NCBI GenBank assembly: GCA_003164785.1
Contig: PLUE01000050.1
Span: 186,001-250,000, forward strand
Direction: 5' to 3'
Source of the DNA: Gammaproteobacteria bacterium
GTDB lineage: Bacteria; Pseudomonadota; Gammaproteobacteria; Steroidobacterales; Steroidobacteraceae
Length of the DNA stretch: 64,000 nt
Both the position numbers and the translations under genes were made by a program. Below the pieces are notes generated by a model that had not been told where the DNA came from, searched no databases, and saw nothing but the letters and a program-made list of their open reading frames with translations. Positions 16,173 through 27,218 of the stretch are shown here, in pieces. Numbering within the stretch: position 1 is the stretch's first letter; each line of letters opens with the position of its first letter.

Positions 16173-18830
16173 TTGAGCAACAATCTCGTTATCGTGGAGT
16201 CGCCTGCCAAGGCGAAGACCATCAAGAAGTACCTCGGCAAGGACTTCGAGGTTCTCGCGTCCTATGGCCATGTGCGCGACCTCGTGCCGAAGGAAGGCGC
16301 GGTCGACACCGAACATCACTTCGCCATGAAGTACCAGGTGGTCGAGCGCAACCAAAAGCACGTCGACGCCATTTCGCGGGCTCTGAAGAAGGCCGACTCC
16401 CTGTTCCTGGCGACCGACCCTGACCGTGAGGGCGAAGCCATTTCCTGGCATCTGTACGAGCTGCTGAAGGGCTTGGGCCAGCTCGAGGGTAAGGCTGTGC
16501 AGCGGGTCGTGTTCTACGAAATCACCAAGAACGCGGTGCGCGAGGCCATGGCCAAGCCGCGCGAGCTCTCCTTGGAGTTGGTGAATGCGCAGCAGGCGCG
16601 TCGCGCCCTCGACTTCCTCGTCGGGTTCAACCTGTCGCCGCTGCTGTGGAAGAAGGTGCGCCCGGGCCTCTCGGCCGGCCGCGTGCAGAGTCCGGCGCTG
16701 CGCATGATTTGCGAGCGGGAGGACGAAATCGCGGCGTTCGTCGCACGCGAGTACTGGTCGATCGACGCCGAACTCGAACATTCGGACCAGAAATTTCCGG
16801 GCAAGCTGGTCGAGTACGACGGCGCCAAGGTCGAGCAATTCAGCTTCACGAACTCCGAGGCCGCCCTCGAAGTGGAGCGCACGCTGCGGGAGGCCGCCAA
16901 GGGCGTGCTCACCGTGCTCGAGATCGATCGCAAGCAGCGCCGCCGCAATCCGGCAGCTCCCTTCACCACATCGACCCTGCAGCAGGAAGCAGCACGCAAG
17001 CTGGCGTTCAGCGCCCAGAAAACCATGCGTGTCGCCCAGCAGCTTTACGAAGGCGTCGACATCGGAGACGGCCAGGTCGGTTTGATTACGTACATGCGTA
17101 CCGATTCGCTCAACCTGGCCCAGGAAGCGATCGGTCAGATCCGCGATGTGATCGTCAAGCTCTACGGGAAGGAAGGCTTGTCCGATGAGATACGCATGTT
17201 CAAGACCAAGTCGAAGAACGCCCAGGAAGCGCACGAAGCGATCCGCCCGACATCCGCCGAGATCGTGCCGGCCGACATCGAGAAGTATCTCGATTCCGAC
17301 CAATTTCGCCTGTACTCGCTGATCTGGAAGCGCACGGTGGCCTGCCAGATGGCGCCGGCGGTTTTCGATACCGTGGCCGTGGAGCTGCTCGCCGGGACGG
17401 ACGAGCAACGGGCCGCCGCCGGCAGCCGGGTGAAGCGCACCGTGCTGAGAGCGAACGGCTCCACCTTGGTGAAACCTGGCTACATCTCGGTGTACCAGGA
17501 AGGCATGGACGATGTCGTGCAGGACGACTCCGATCATGTCCTGCCACCGATGAAGGAAGGCGATCACGTCAAACTCTTAGGGTTGGTACCGACACAGCAT
17601 TTCACCGAGCCGCCGCCGCGATTTTCGGAAGCCTCGCTGGTCAAGGCACTCGAGGAATATGGGATCGGCCGCCCATCGACCTACGCGTCCATCATTTCGA
17701 CCCTGCGCGACCGTCAGTACGTCGACATCGAGAGCCGCCGCTTCACCGCGACGGACATCGGCAAGATCGTCAGCCGATTCCTGACCCAATACTTCACGAC
17801 GTACGTCGACTACGACTTCACGGCGAAGATGGAGGACTCGCTCGATGCCGTCGCCAGTGGCGAGCAGGAGTGGGTGCCGCTGCTCGAGAGGTTCTGGAAG
17901 CCGTTCATCGATCTCGTCACGCATACCGAAACCTCGGTGAGCCGCGAGGAAGTGGCGCAATCGCGTGAGCTCGGCACGGATCCGGTCAGCGGCAAACCCA
18001 TGACGGTGCGCATGGGCCGCTTCGGGCCTTTCGTGCAGATCGGCACCAAGGACGACGAAGACAAGCCGAAGTTCGCCGGACTGCGTCCAGGCCAGAAGAT
18101 GGACCTGATCACGTTCGCCGAAGCCATCGAACTGTTCAAACTGCCGCGCAAGCTCGGACTCACCGCCTCCGGCGAGGAGATCACGACCAACGTCGGACGT
18201 TTCGGTCCCTACGTGAAATACGGACCGAAGTACGTATCCCTCAAGACCGACGATCCGTACGAAATCACGCCCGAGCGCGCGCTCGAGGTCATCGCCGAGA
18301 AGGAGATCGCGGACGCCAATCGGCTGATCCTCGATTTCCCCGAGGCGAAGATTCAGGTGCTGAACGGGCGCTACGGTCCGTACATCACCGACAAAGAGCG
18401 CAATGCCAAGATTCCCAAGGACAAGGATCCGAAGAGCCTGAGTCTCGAGGAATGCCAGGCACTGCTGGCGGCGGCGCCCGTGCGCACTTTCGGCAAATGG
18501 GGCAAGAAGAACGCCAAGGGTGCGGCCGGCCGAGCCGCCGCAGCCAAGGGCAAGCGCAAGCGCAAGGGCAACGCAGCCGAAAGCGCGGACGCTGCCGGAA
18601 CGGCCGCCGCGAAGAAACCTCGGGCGGCTCCGAAGAAAAAGACCGCAGCCGGCGTAGGCGCGGGCGCAGCGGGCGTGGAGGCTCCAGGGCCCTCGAAGCT
18701 GGCGGCAAAGGCGTCCAAGGCAGCCGCGGACATCAAGGAGCCCCTGACGAAGTCGGGCGCGTCCGGGGCTCCGGCCAAGGCAAAGCCCGCGGCGAAACCC
18801 AAGAAGAGTCCTGCAAAAAAGAAGTCTTGA
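16173..18830 (+). CDS. topA: DNA topoisomerase I, with C-terminal repeats and a long Lys/Ala tail
   Basis: TopA relaxes negative supercoils. The Toprim domain is at the N-terminus (LVIVESPAKAKTIKKYLG, with FLATDPDREGEAISWHL near residue 85). The catalytic Tyr lies in GLITYMRTDSLNLAQ near residue 310. The E. coli-type Cys4 zinc fingers are absent. In their place are glycine-rich repeats (MGRFGPFVQIG, VGRFGPYVKYG, NGRYGPYITD) and then a ~125-residue Lys/Ala/Pro-rich tail. This resembles the mycobacterial and xanthomonad arrangement. The start is TTG 16173, six bases after smg, giving the family N-terminus MSNNLVIVESPAKAK. Confidence 0.96.
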   Translation: MSNNLVIVESPAKAKTIKKYLGKDFEVLASYGHVRDLVPKEGAVDTEHHFAMKYQVVERNQKHVDAISRALKKADSLFLATDPDREGEAISWHLYELLKGLGQLEGKAVQRVVFYEITKNAVREAMAKPRELSLELVNAQQARRALDFLVGFNLSPLLWKKVRPGLSAGRVQSPALRMICEREDEIAAFVAREYWSIDAELEHSDQKFPGKLVEYDGAKVEQFSFTNSEAALEVERTLREAAKGVLTVLEIDRKQRRRNPAAPFTTSTLQQEAARKLAFSAQKTMRVAQQLYEGVDIGDGQVGLITYMRTDSLNLAQEAIGQIRDVIVKLYGKEGLSDEIRMFKTKSKNAQEAHEAIRPTSAEIVPADIEKYLDSDQFRLYSLIWKRTVACQMAPAVFDTVAVELLAGTDEQRAAAGSRVKRTVLRANGSTLVKPGYISVYQEGMDDVVQDDSDHVLPPMKEGDHVKLLGLVPTQHFTEPPPRFSEASLVKALEEYGIGRPSTYASIISTLRDRQYVDIESRRFTATDIGKIVSRFLTQYFTTYVDYDFTAKMEDSLDAVASGEQEWVPLLERFWKPFIDLVTHTETSVSREEVAQSRELGTDPVSGKPMTVRMGRFGPFVQIGTKDDEDKPKFAGLRPGQKMDLITFAEAIELFKLPRKLGLTASGEEITTNVGRFGPYVKYGPKYVSLKTDDPYEITPERALEVIAEKEIADANRLILDFPEAKIQVLNGRYGPYITDKERNAKIPKDKDPKSLSLEECQALLAAAPVRTFGKWGKKNAKGAAGRAAAAKGKRKRKGNAAESADAAGTAAAKKPRAAPKKKTAAGVGAGAAGVEAPGPSKLAAKASKAAADIKEPLTKSGASGAPAKAKPAAKPKKSPAKKKS

Positions 18831-18833
18831 GCA

Positions 18834-19763
18834 ATGTCAGACTCAGCACCCGCAGCGGTGGTCAAGAGCTACTTGAGCAACCTCCACGAGCGCATCACGG
18901 CGGCCGTGGAGGCGGTCGATACCGTCAGGTTTCGGCGCGATTCCTGGCATCGCCCTGAGGGTGGCGGCGGCGAGAGCCGGGTCCTCAGCGACGGCGCGGT
19001 GTTCGAGCGCGCGGGCGTTTCGGTCTCGCACGTCTTCGGCGCCGCGATGCCAGCGTCCGCATCGAATCTGCGGCCGGAGATCGCCGGCGCCCCGTTCGAG
19101 GCCATGGGGCTGTCGTTGGTGTTCCATCCCCGCAACCCCCACGCTCCCACCACTCATTGCAACGTGCGCTTCCTGGTGGCGACGCCATCGAACGCGCCGC
19201 CGGTTTGGTGGTTTGGTGGCGGATTCGATCTCACGCCGTATTATCCGTTCGACGAAGACGTGCTGCACTGGCACCGCACCGCCCGCGCGGCCTGCGAACC
19301 CTATGGCCACGACGTGTACGGCAAGTACAAGGAATGGTGCGACCGATATTTCTTTCTGCCCCACCGAAACGAGACCCGCGGGGTGGGAGGCTTGTTCTTC
19401 GACGATTTCAACGAAGGCGGATTCGAGCATTCGTTCGCGTTCATGCGCAGTGTGGGCAATCACTTTCTCGGCGCCTATATGCCGATTCTCGAACGTCGCA
19501 TGAACCAACCATGGACGGAACGCGAGCGCCAATTTCAGCTCTATCGACGCGGCCGCTACGTCGAGTTCAACCTGGTCTACGACCGCGGCACCCTGTTCGG
19601 CCTGCAATCACGTGGGCGCACCGAATCGATCTTGATGTCCATGCCGCCGTTGGTGCGTTGGGACTATGCATGGCAGCCGGACGCGGGCTCTCCCGAGGCG
19701 CGGCTGTACGAGGAATTCCTGCGCCCCCGCGACTTTCTCACCGAGCTAGGCCGCGATCACTGA
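18834..19763 (+). CDS. hemF: oxygen-dependent coproporphyrinogen III oxidase
   Basis: HemF oxidatively decarboxylates coproporphyrinogen III to protoporphyrinogen IX in haem synthesis using O2. The 309-residue protein shows the family blocks [52 protein letters not shown] and [33 protein letters not shown]. It starts three bases after the topA stop and its last 7 bases overlap the convergent yaeQ gene. Its presence implies an aerobic haem route; hemB lies 3.5 kb downstream. Confidence 0.97.
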   Translation: MSDSAPAAVVKSYLSNLHERITAAVEAVDTVRFRRDSWHRPEGGGGESRVLSDGAVFERAGVSVSHVFGAAMPASASNLRPEIAGAPFEAMGLSLVFHPRNPHAPTTHCNVRFLVATPSNAPPVWWFGGGFDLTPYYPFDEDVLHWHRTARAACEPYGHDVYGKYKEWCDRYFFLPHRNETRGVGGLFFDDFNEGGFEHSFAFMRSVGNHFLGAYMPILERRMNQPWTERERQFQLYRRGRYVEFNLVYDRGTLFGLQSRGRTESILMSMPPLVRWDYAWQPDAGSPEARLYEEFLRPRDFLTELGRDH

Positions 19764-20302
19764 ACCACGATCGCAGTCCGCTCGACGACGCATTCCAGCG
19801 TCTCCTCCCCGAGGGACAGGTAGACGTGGCGCTCGCTGATGGTCAGCGAGAATTTCATGCGCCGCTCGAGTCTGCTCACGACCTTTGCCAGCCAGTCTCG
19901 ATCGAGAGCGTAGACGGCGATATCCTCGACTCGATGGATGCGTTCACCTGCGATCCGCGCCAGCCACGGCGCCGGGTCCTTGTGCGTGTACACGGCCACG
20001 CGCTGCGCCGACTTGCTGGCACGGTGCAACCGTGCTGCTTCGGGCGCACCGATGTCCAGCCACGCTTGCAACTGCCCGGTGAGATCGCGAATGGCGATGG
20101 TTGGTTCGTCGGGATCCGACAGCCCGTTCGAGAACGCGATGCCCTCCGTGTACTCGAAGCAGTACGCCAGCACGCGAGTGACCAAATAGTCCTCGGTCTC
20201 GGACGGGTGCCGCGCGACACGCAGCTCCAATGACTCGTACACCCCACGGTCCGAGTCGGCGAGGTCGATGCTGAAGACGTGGATGGTGGCGCCGAGGGCC
20301 AT
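19757..20302 (-). CDS. yaeQ: YaeQ family protein
   Basis: This 181-residue protein matches YaeQ throughout: [51 protein letters not shown] at the N-terminus (split here only by prose limits in other fields), and [16 protein letters not shown] near the end. YaeQ has a PD-(D/E)XK nuclease-like fold, but its biological role is uncertain. It ends 7 bases inside hemF on the opposite strand. Family assignment is secure; function is not. Confidence 0.92.
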   Translation of the reverse strand: MALGATIHVFSIDLADSDRGVYESLELRVARHPSETEDYLVTRVLAYCFEYTEGIAFSNGLSDPDEPTIAIRDLTGQLQAWLDIGAPEAARLHRASKSAQRVAVYTHKDPAPWLARIAGERIHRVEDIAVYALDRDWLAKVVSRLERRMKFSLTISERHVYLSLGEETLECVVERTAIVVQ

Positions 20303-20553
20303 GGCGTGTCTCGATAAAACCGCACTTTAGCAGACAGATCCGTGCCTGCCGCCTAGACTCGAACCCTCGCTGCCCGTTTATGTCGGCGGTTCACTGAGCA
20401 TCTGCGGAGGCTTGGTCGTGACCTACTGGAAGGCCGCCTGATGGTTGATTGGTGACTTAGTCCTACGCAAGGACGGGCCCGTGTCCTTCGTATCTCCCCT
20501 GCGCTGCACTCTATGGTGACGTCAACATTGCGTCCTCAAAAACAGGTTTCCTC
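20303..20553. other. intergenic gap between yaeQ and the esterase
   Basis: This 251-base gap separates two outward-facing genes and must contain both promoters. I find no convincing reading frame. The most structured part is a 6-bp hairpin at 20469-20488 next to the box GTGACTTAGTCC at 20452-20463. I cannot assign a factor to either. Confidence 0.4.
20469..20488 (+). repeat. inverted repeat in the esterase promoter region
   Basis: AAGGAC and GTCCTT pair perfectly around an 8-base loop that itself contains GGGCCC. ACG and CGT flank the arms with one C-C mismatch. It lies 66-85 bases before the esterase ATG. It could be an operator or a 5' UTR hairpin; it has no T-run. The hydrolase is the only + strand gene it could affect. 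Confidence 0.4.
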
Positions 20554-21687
20554 ATGACCATCGTTTCCTCCCCGCACCTCGGTCGCCACACGCCGCCAGC
20601 GGCCTCCGTGGCCGCGGTTCTGGCCTTTGCATTCGCGGCGTGGGGCAGCGTCCTCGCGCAGTCCGTTCCGGGTCCCGCTCCGGCCCCCACCATGAATGAT
20701 CCGGTGACCGGCACTCCCTACAAAGCCGACCTCGACATGAAACGTGTTCTGGAGACGCAGGCGAAGTTGGGCCTGAAGCCGATCGAATCGCTGACGGTCG
20801 CCGAGGCACGGGCCCAACCGACCGTTGCAGACGCCGTGACTGCAATATTGAAGGCGGACGGCCGCAGCGTCTCACCGAAGGTCTTGGTCCCGGGGATCAC
20901 CAGCGAAGACCGGACGATTCCCGGGCCCGCAGGTTCGCTGCCGGTGCGTGTGTACACGCCCAAGGGCAACGGTCCGTTCCCGGTCGTCGTGTACTTCCAT
21001 GGCGGCGGTTGGGTGCTTGCCGACAAACAGGTGTATGACGGAGGAGCGCGCGGACTGTCGAAGGCGGCGCAGGCGATCGTCGTGTCGGTCGATTATCGCC
21101 TGGCGCCGGAGGCAAAATTTCCGGCCGCCTGGGACGACGCGCTGGCGGCATACGAATGGGTGGTCATGAACGCCGCATCGATCAACGGCATGCCGGGCAA
21201 ATTCGCGCTCGCCGGCGAAAGCGCGGGCGGCAATCTCGCCGTGTCGACGGCGGTGTCGGCCATCGCCGCGGGCGTCACCCCCCCTCGTGCGGTGCTCGCG
21301 GTATACCCGGTGGCGCAGACCGGCAACATGGCGACCGACTCGTACATCGACAGCGAGATGGCGAAGCCGCTGGATAAGGCCATGATTGCCTGGTTCGTCG
21401 ACAAACTGCTCGCGAATCCCGCGGACAAGACGGATCCCCGGCTCGACATCGTGCATGCCCACCTCAATGGGCTGCCGCCGGTGACCATCATCAACGCACA
21501 GATCGATCCGCTACGCACCGACGGCGTGCTGCTGCAGCAAGCCTTGCTGAAGGCTGGTGTCACCGTCACGCGCAAGGAATACACCGGCGTGACGCATGAA
21601 TTCTTCGGGACCGCGGCTGTCGTCGAAAGCGCGAAGAAAGCGCAGAGAGACGCAGGCGACGAACTGAAGCGCTTGCTCTGGCAATAG
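20554..21687 (+). CDS. exported alpha/beta-hydrolase, hormone-sensitive-lipase type esterase
   Basis: The 377-residue protein has a signal peptide (AAVLAFAFAAWGSVLAQS) and a C-terminal alpha/beta-hydrolase domain. The oxyanion-hole motif is VYFHGGGWVLAD, the nucleophile is in FALAGESAGGNLAVS, the acid lies in INAQIDPLRTDG, and the His in YTGVTHEFFG. This is the HSL/type IV esterase set, and all catalytic residues are present. It is likely a periplasmic or secreted carboxylesterase of unknown substrate. A hairpin follows its stop codon. Confidence 0.9.
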   Translation: MTIVSSPHLGRHTPPAASVAAVLAFAFAAWGSVLAQSVPGPAPAPTMNDPVTGTPYKADLDMKRVLETQAKLGLKPIESLTVAEARAQPTVADAVTAILKADGRSVSPKVLVPGITSEDRTIPGPAGSLPVRVYTPKGNGPFPVVVYFHGGGWVLADKQVYDGGARGLSKAAQAIVVSVDYRLAPEAKFPAAWDDALAAYEWVVMNAASINGMPGKFALAGESAGGNLAVSTAVSAIAAGVTPPRAVLAVYPVAQTGNMATDSYIDSEMAKPLDKAMIAWFVDKLLANPADKTDPRLDIVHAHLNGLPPVTIINAQIDPLRTDGVLLQQALLKAGVTVTRKEYTGVTHEFFGTAAVVESAKKAQRDAGDELKRLLWQ

Positions 21688-21696
21688 TGCTCCGGG

Positions 21697-21715
21697 GGCC
21701 GGCTGAACGCCGGCC
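21697..21715 (+). terminator. 7-bp GC-rich hairpin after the esterase gene
   Basis: GGCCGGC and GCCGGCC pair perfectly around the loop TGAAC, 9 bases after the esterase stop. There is no T-run after it, so intrinsic termination would be inefficient. It is the only strong hairpin between this gene and rlmJ. Confidence 0.45.
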
Positions 21716-21792
21716 GCGTCCGTCCCTGCGCCGTTCACCAGCCGGCTTTAGTTTCCACGTCGCCCCCCGAGACAGGCACAATGCCTGCCGCG

Positions 21793-22641
21793 ATGAACTA
21801 TAGACACATCTACCACGCCGGGAACTTTGCCGATATCGCCAAGCACATCGGCCTGTTGTATTGCCTGGACGCCCTGAAGCGCAAGGATTCGCCGTTTTTT
21901 GCGATGGATACCCACGCGGGGCGCGGTTTCTACGACATGCAGGCCGCGGAGGTTCACAAATCCGGCGAGGCCGAACGCGGCATTCAGCTTCTGATCGAGA
22001 AAGGCCTCGGAATCGCCGTCTTGGCGGAATATTTCGGCGCGATTCGCGGCCGCCGCGGCAAGCGCCTCGCACGCTACCCAGGATCGCCTGCTCTCATCGC
22101 GGACGCTTTACGGCCCGGCGATCGCGGCCTCTTCGTCGAACTGATGCCGGCCGAAGCGCGTGCAGCCGAACGCGAGCTCGAATCGGTGGGGCGTGTGCGC
22201 ACCGAAATAGGCGATGGCTACGCAGCGCTCAAGGCTTATCTACCGCCCGACGAGCGCCGGGGCTTGGTCCTCATCGATCCACCGTACGAAAGCATCGATG
22301 AATTGAAAGCCATGGTGCACGCCTTCTCGGAGGCCTACCTGCGCTGGCCGACCGGCACCTACCTGATGTGGTATCCCATCCGCAGCGCGACGCAACGCAA
22401 CATGGTGCACCATCGGTTCGAGGGCCTGCGCATTCCGAAGATTCTCTATGCCGACATCGCCATTCATCCCGACGATGCCGGAGTCGGTCTCGCCGGCAGC
22501 GGCCTGATGATCGTCAATCCGCCGTTCGGCGCAGACGAGTATTTGCAAAAGGCGTACACCGCCATTCATGGCGTCATTGCGGCTCCCGGGGCAGGCTATG
22601 TCGACGTGGCGCGGCTGACCCCCGAGCGAATGGCCAAATGA
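21793..22641 (+). CDS. rlmJ: 23S rRNA m6A2030 methyltransferase RlmJ
   Basis: RlmJ (formerly YhiR/ComJ) N6-methylates A2030 of 23S rRNA. The protein starts MNYRHIYHAGNFADIAKHIGLLYCL, matching the family N-terminus, and carries the catalytic DPPY motif in GLVLIDPPYESIDE. It ends with GLMIVNPPFGADEYL. I prefer ATG 21793 to ATG 21781 because family members begin at that point. DUF4404 follows 24 bases later. Confidence 0.94.
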   Translation: MNYRHIYHAGNFADIAKHIGLLYCLDALKRKDSPFFAMDTHAGRGFYDMQAAEVHKSGEAERGIQLLIEKGLGIAVLAEYFGAIRGRRGKRLARYPGSPALIADALRPGDRGLFVELMPAEARAAERELESVGRVRTEIGDGYAALKAYLPPDERRGLVLIDPPYESIDELKAMVHAFSEAYLRWPTGTYLMWYPIRSATQRNMVHHRFEGLRIPKILYADIAIHPDDAGVGLAGSGLMIVNPPFGADEYLQKAYTAIHGVIAAPGAGYVDVARLTPERMAK

Positions 22642-22665
22642 TCTCAAATCGTTGAAGGAGTCGAA

Positions 22666-22977
22666 ATGGATCCCAATCTTTTGCGCGACCATCTGAAGCA
22701 ATTGCACGCGGACTTGAGCGCCGCTAATCAAGTCGATCCGCATACGCAGCAGCTGCTCGGTGAAATCATGGAGGACATCAAGCGCCTCATCGAGCGCCCG
22801 CCCACGACCGCTGCGGCCGCCATGGGCGGCTCGCCGTCCCTGCTCGCCGTGTCCGCCGAAGAGACATCGCTGCCCGATCGCCTGGAACGCATCGCGGTGC
22901 AGTTCGAGGCGGACCACCCGACGTTGGCCGCCAGTTCACGACGCCTGATCGATCTGCTGGGCAAAGTCGGCCTGTAG
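22666..22977 (+). CDS. DUF4404 family protein
   Basis: This is a 103-residue soluble helical protein, with LRDHLKQLHADLSAANQVDP at the N-terminus and IAVQFEADHPTLAASSRRLIDLLGKVGL at the C-terminus. It matches the DUF4404 pattern; the function is unknown. A good GAAGGAG lies 8 bases before the ATG. It probably shares a transcript with rlmJ. Confidence 0.85.
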   Translation: MDPNLLRDHLKQLHADLSAANQVDPHTQQLLGEIMEDIKRLIERPPTTAAAAMGGSPSLLAVSAEETSLPDRLERIAVQFEADHPTLAASSRRLIDLLGKVGL

Positions 22978-22987
22978 TCGAGGCCTT

Positions 22988-23122
22988 CTAACGTGCGGCA
23001 GGCGGCGACCAAGCGATCGCGTCGACCACCTGTGCCGCCACCGCTTCCATGGTCTTGACGTCGAATGACGGGCCCCGTTCGAGCACCGCCAGACTGCCAT
23101 GGCCCGGCACAGGGACGATCAT
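22988..23122 (-). CDS. possible 44-residue protein or gene remnant
   Basis: From ATG 23122 the frame reads MIVPVPGHGSLAVLERGPSF... ending AIAWSPPAAR. About three quarters of its codons end in G or C, as in neighbouring genes, and it has an amphipathic helix-like stretch (VKTMEAVAAQVVDAI). An in-frame stop lies about ten codons upstream. I do not recognise it. It could be a genuine small protein or the tail of a lost gene. Confidence 0.3.
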   Translation of the reverse strand: MIVPVPGHGSLAVLERGPSFDVKTMEAVAAQVVDAIAWSPPAAR

Positions 23123-23198
23123 GCCCCTGATTTCCGCCCGTCGGATCGTTCATGTATAAATCAGCACCCGACTTAAGATATCTTCCTTTCGATATTAG

Positions 23199-25141
<1,943 letters not shown>

Positions 25142-25180
25142 CGCTCGCCGGCACCCTCGCGCTCACCGGCACCCGCGCCG

Positions 25181-25711
25181 TCAAACGCCGCGGTGGCTGT
25201 CCTTGATCTTCACGTAATGCGCCGCACTGTAGAGCAGTCGTTCGATTTCGGTGCGCGTGAGTTCGCGCGTGCGTTTTGCCGGATTGCCCATGTACAGTCC
25301 GTGAGACTCCAGCCGCTTGCCGGGAGGCACGACGCTGCCGGCGGCAAGAACGACCTCGTCCTCGATCACGGCCCCGTCCAACACAACGGCGGCCATGCCG
25401 ATGAGACACCGATGCCCGATGCGAGCCGCGTGCAGCATCGCCTTGTGCCCGACCGTGACATCGTCGCCAATGATGAGCGGCAATCCGCCGGGCACGGACG
25501 GACCGTCATGCACCACATGCAAAACGCTGCCGTCCTGGATGTTGGTACGTGCGCCGATTTCGATTCGATTGACGTCGCCGCGCGCCACAGCAAATGGCCA
25601 CAGCGAGGCGTCGTCGCCCAACGTCACCCGACCGATGACGAGCGCGCACTCGTCGACGTACACCCGTGCCCCCAACACCGGGCTCACGCCTTGGTAATCG
25701 CGCAGCGCCAT
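25181..25711 (-). CDS. gamma-class carbonic anhydrase-like protein (YrdA type)
   Basis: This 176-residue left-handed beta-helix protein has hexapeptide repeats from VYVDECALVIGRVTLGDDASLWPFAVARGD onward. The metal ligands fit the family: His in SVLHVVHDGP and the HKAMLH segment (VTVGHKAMLHAARIGH). It then shows IGMAAVVLDGAVIEDE and GNPAKRTRELT. Members bind zinc or iron, but carbonic anhydrase activity is often unproven. ATG 25711 gives the family start MALRDYQG. It lies 7 bases after the glutathione reductase gene and is likely co-transcribed with it. Confidence 0.92.
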   Translation of the reverse strand: MALRDYQGVSPVLGARVYVDECALVIGRVTLGDDASLWPFAVARGDVNRIEIGARTNIQDGSVLHVVHDGPSVPGGLPLIIGDDVTVGHKAMLHAARIGHRCLIGMAAVVLDGAVIEDEVVLAAGSVVPPGKRLESHGLYMGNPAKRTRELTRTEIERLLYSAAHYVKIKDSHRGV

Positions 25712-25718
25712 CCCAGCG

Positions 25719-27068
25719 TCAGCGCATGGTGACGAGTTCTTCCGAACTCGTCGGGTGGATGGCGACCGTGTCGTCGAAGTCACGCTTGGTCGCACCCATG
25801 CGGATGGCAACCGCGAATCCCTGCATCATCTCGTCTGCGCCGGCGCCGATCACATGGCAACCCACGATCTTCTCGTCCGGACCCACGCAAACCAGCTTCA
25901 TGTCGGTGTGCGATTTGCGTGTGGTCAACGCGTGGTACATGGGGGTGAAGTCCGCGACATACACCTTGACCACATCACCGTACGCGGCACGCGCTTCGCT
26001 TTCGCTCATGCCGACCGTGCCGATGGGCGGATGCGTGAACACCACCGTGGCAATGTTGTTGTAATCGAGACGGCGCTCGCTCTTGCCGTTGAACAGCCGG
26101 TCGCTGAGCCGCCTTCCCGCCGCAATCGCAACGGGAGTCAACGCGGCACGGCCGGTGACGTCGCCCACCGCATAGACGCCGGGCACGTTGGTGTTCTGGA
26201 ATTCGTCCGTAATGATGAAATCGCCCCCGTCCAACGCGACGCCGGCGGAGGCCAACTCCAACGGCGCTACGTTGGCCGAGCGCCCGACGGCCCACAGCAG
26301 GCAATCGAAGCCCGCGAACTCGCGTCCATCGGCCGCCACCAGGGTCTTCAGGCCGGCGGACTCGGTCACCGCCGCGGGCACCACATGCTCATGGATGACC
26401 AGTCCTTGCGCGCGCATTTCGCGCATCAACGACTTTCCCAACATGGCGTCGAAATGCGTCAACAAATGATCCTTGCGGATGAACAACTCGACCTGGCTGC
26501 CGAGTTCGTGGAAGGCGCCGGCAAGTTCGGTCGCGATGTAACCGCTGCCGATGATGGCCACGCGCTGCGGTCGCTGCGCCAGCGAAAAAAAACCATCCGA
26601 CGTGATGCCGAATTTGGCGCCGGGCAGATCCGGGATCGTGGGCTTGCCCCCCGTGGCGATGACGATGTGGGACGCCGTCATCCGCTGCCCGTTGACCTCC
26701 ACGGTATGTGCATCCACGAATCGCGCCATTCCATGCACCTGCGTGACGCCCTTGGCGGACAGATTGCGCGCATAGATGTTGTTCAATCGCACGATGTAGG
26801 CATCGCGCTTATGTTTCAGCACCGCCCAATCGCTATCGCCCACCTTGACATCGAACCCATAATCACTCGCATCTGCAAGCGCCATGGCGACGCTGGCGGC
26901 ATTCCACATCACCTTCTTCGGCACACAGCCCACGTTCACGCAGGTGCCTCCCAGCCGGTCCGATTCGATCACGGCCGTCTTGGCGCCGTACTCGGCCGCA
27001 CGCTGCGCGCAGGCAAGGCCGCCGCTGCCGCCACCGATGCTGATGAGATCGAATGCTTGGGTCGACAC
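25719..27068 (-). CDS. gor: glutathione-disulfide reductase
   Basis: The 449-residue flavoprotein reduces glutathione disulfide with NADPH. It has the FAD loop [21 protein letters not shown], the redox disulfide [16 protein letters not shown], the NADP loop [16 protein letters not shown], a second FAD contact [10 protein letters not shown], and the C-terminal active-site His region [15 protein letters not shown]... [12 protein letters not shown] 27068 has GGAG 8 bases upstream and gives the family N-terminus. The arginines expected for NADPH preference sit near [12 protein letters not shown]. It diverges from prlC. Confidence 0.95.
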   Translation of the reverse strand: MSTQAFDLISIGGGSGGLACAQRAAEYGAKTAVIESDRLGGTCVNVGCVPKKVMWNAASVAMALADASDYGFDVKVGDSDWAVLKHKRDAYIVRLNNIYARNLSAKGVTQVHGMARFVDAHTVEVNGQRMTASHIVIATGGKPTIPDLPGAKFGITSDGFFSLAQRPQRVAIIGSGYIATELAGAFHELGSQVELFIRKDHLLTHFDAMLGKSLMREMRAQGLVIHEHVVPAAVTESAGLKTLVAADGREFAGFDCLLWAVGRSANVAPLELASAGVALDGGDFIITDEFQNTNVPGVYAVGDVTGRAALTPVAIAAGRRLSDRLFNGKSERRLDYNNIATVVFTHPPIGTVGMSESEARAAYGDVVKVYVADFTPMYHALTTRKSHTDMKLVCVGPDEKIVGCHVIGAGADEMMQGFAVAIRMGATKRDFDDTVAIHPTSSEELVTMR

Positions 27069-27218
27069 TGTAAACTCCGTCGTTGATCTTGGCGTCAAAG
27101 CCTCAATGATATACCGCCGGGGAGGGACCTGCGCGGACCGACAGACGGACGGCGTGCCGCCGGGCACAGCAGCAGCGCCCGCTCCGGGATTTGGCGCCGC
27201 GTCTGATAGAATTACGGC

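Noticed and set aside
15585..17567. 660-codon open frame on the minus strand opposite dprA, smg and topA
   Set aside because: No recognisable domain and overlaps three well-supported genes.
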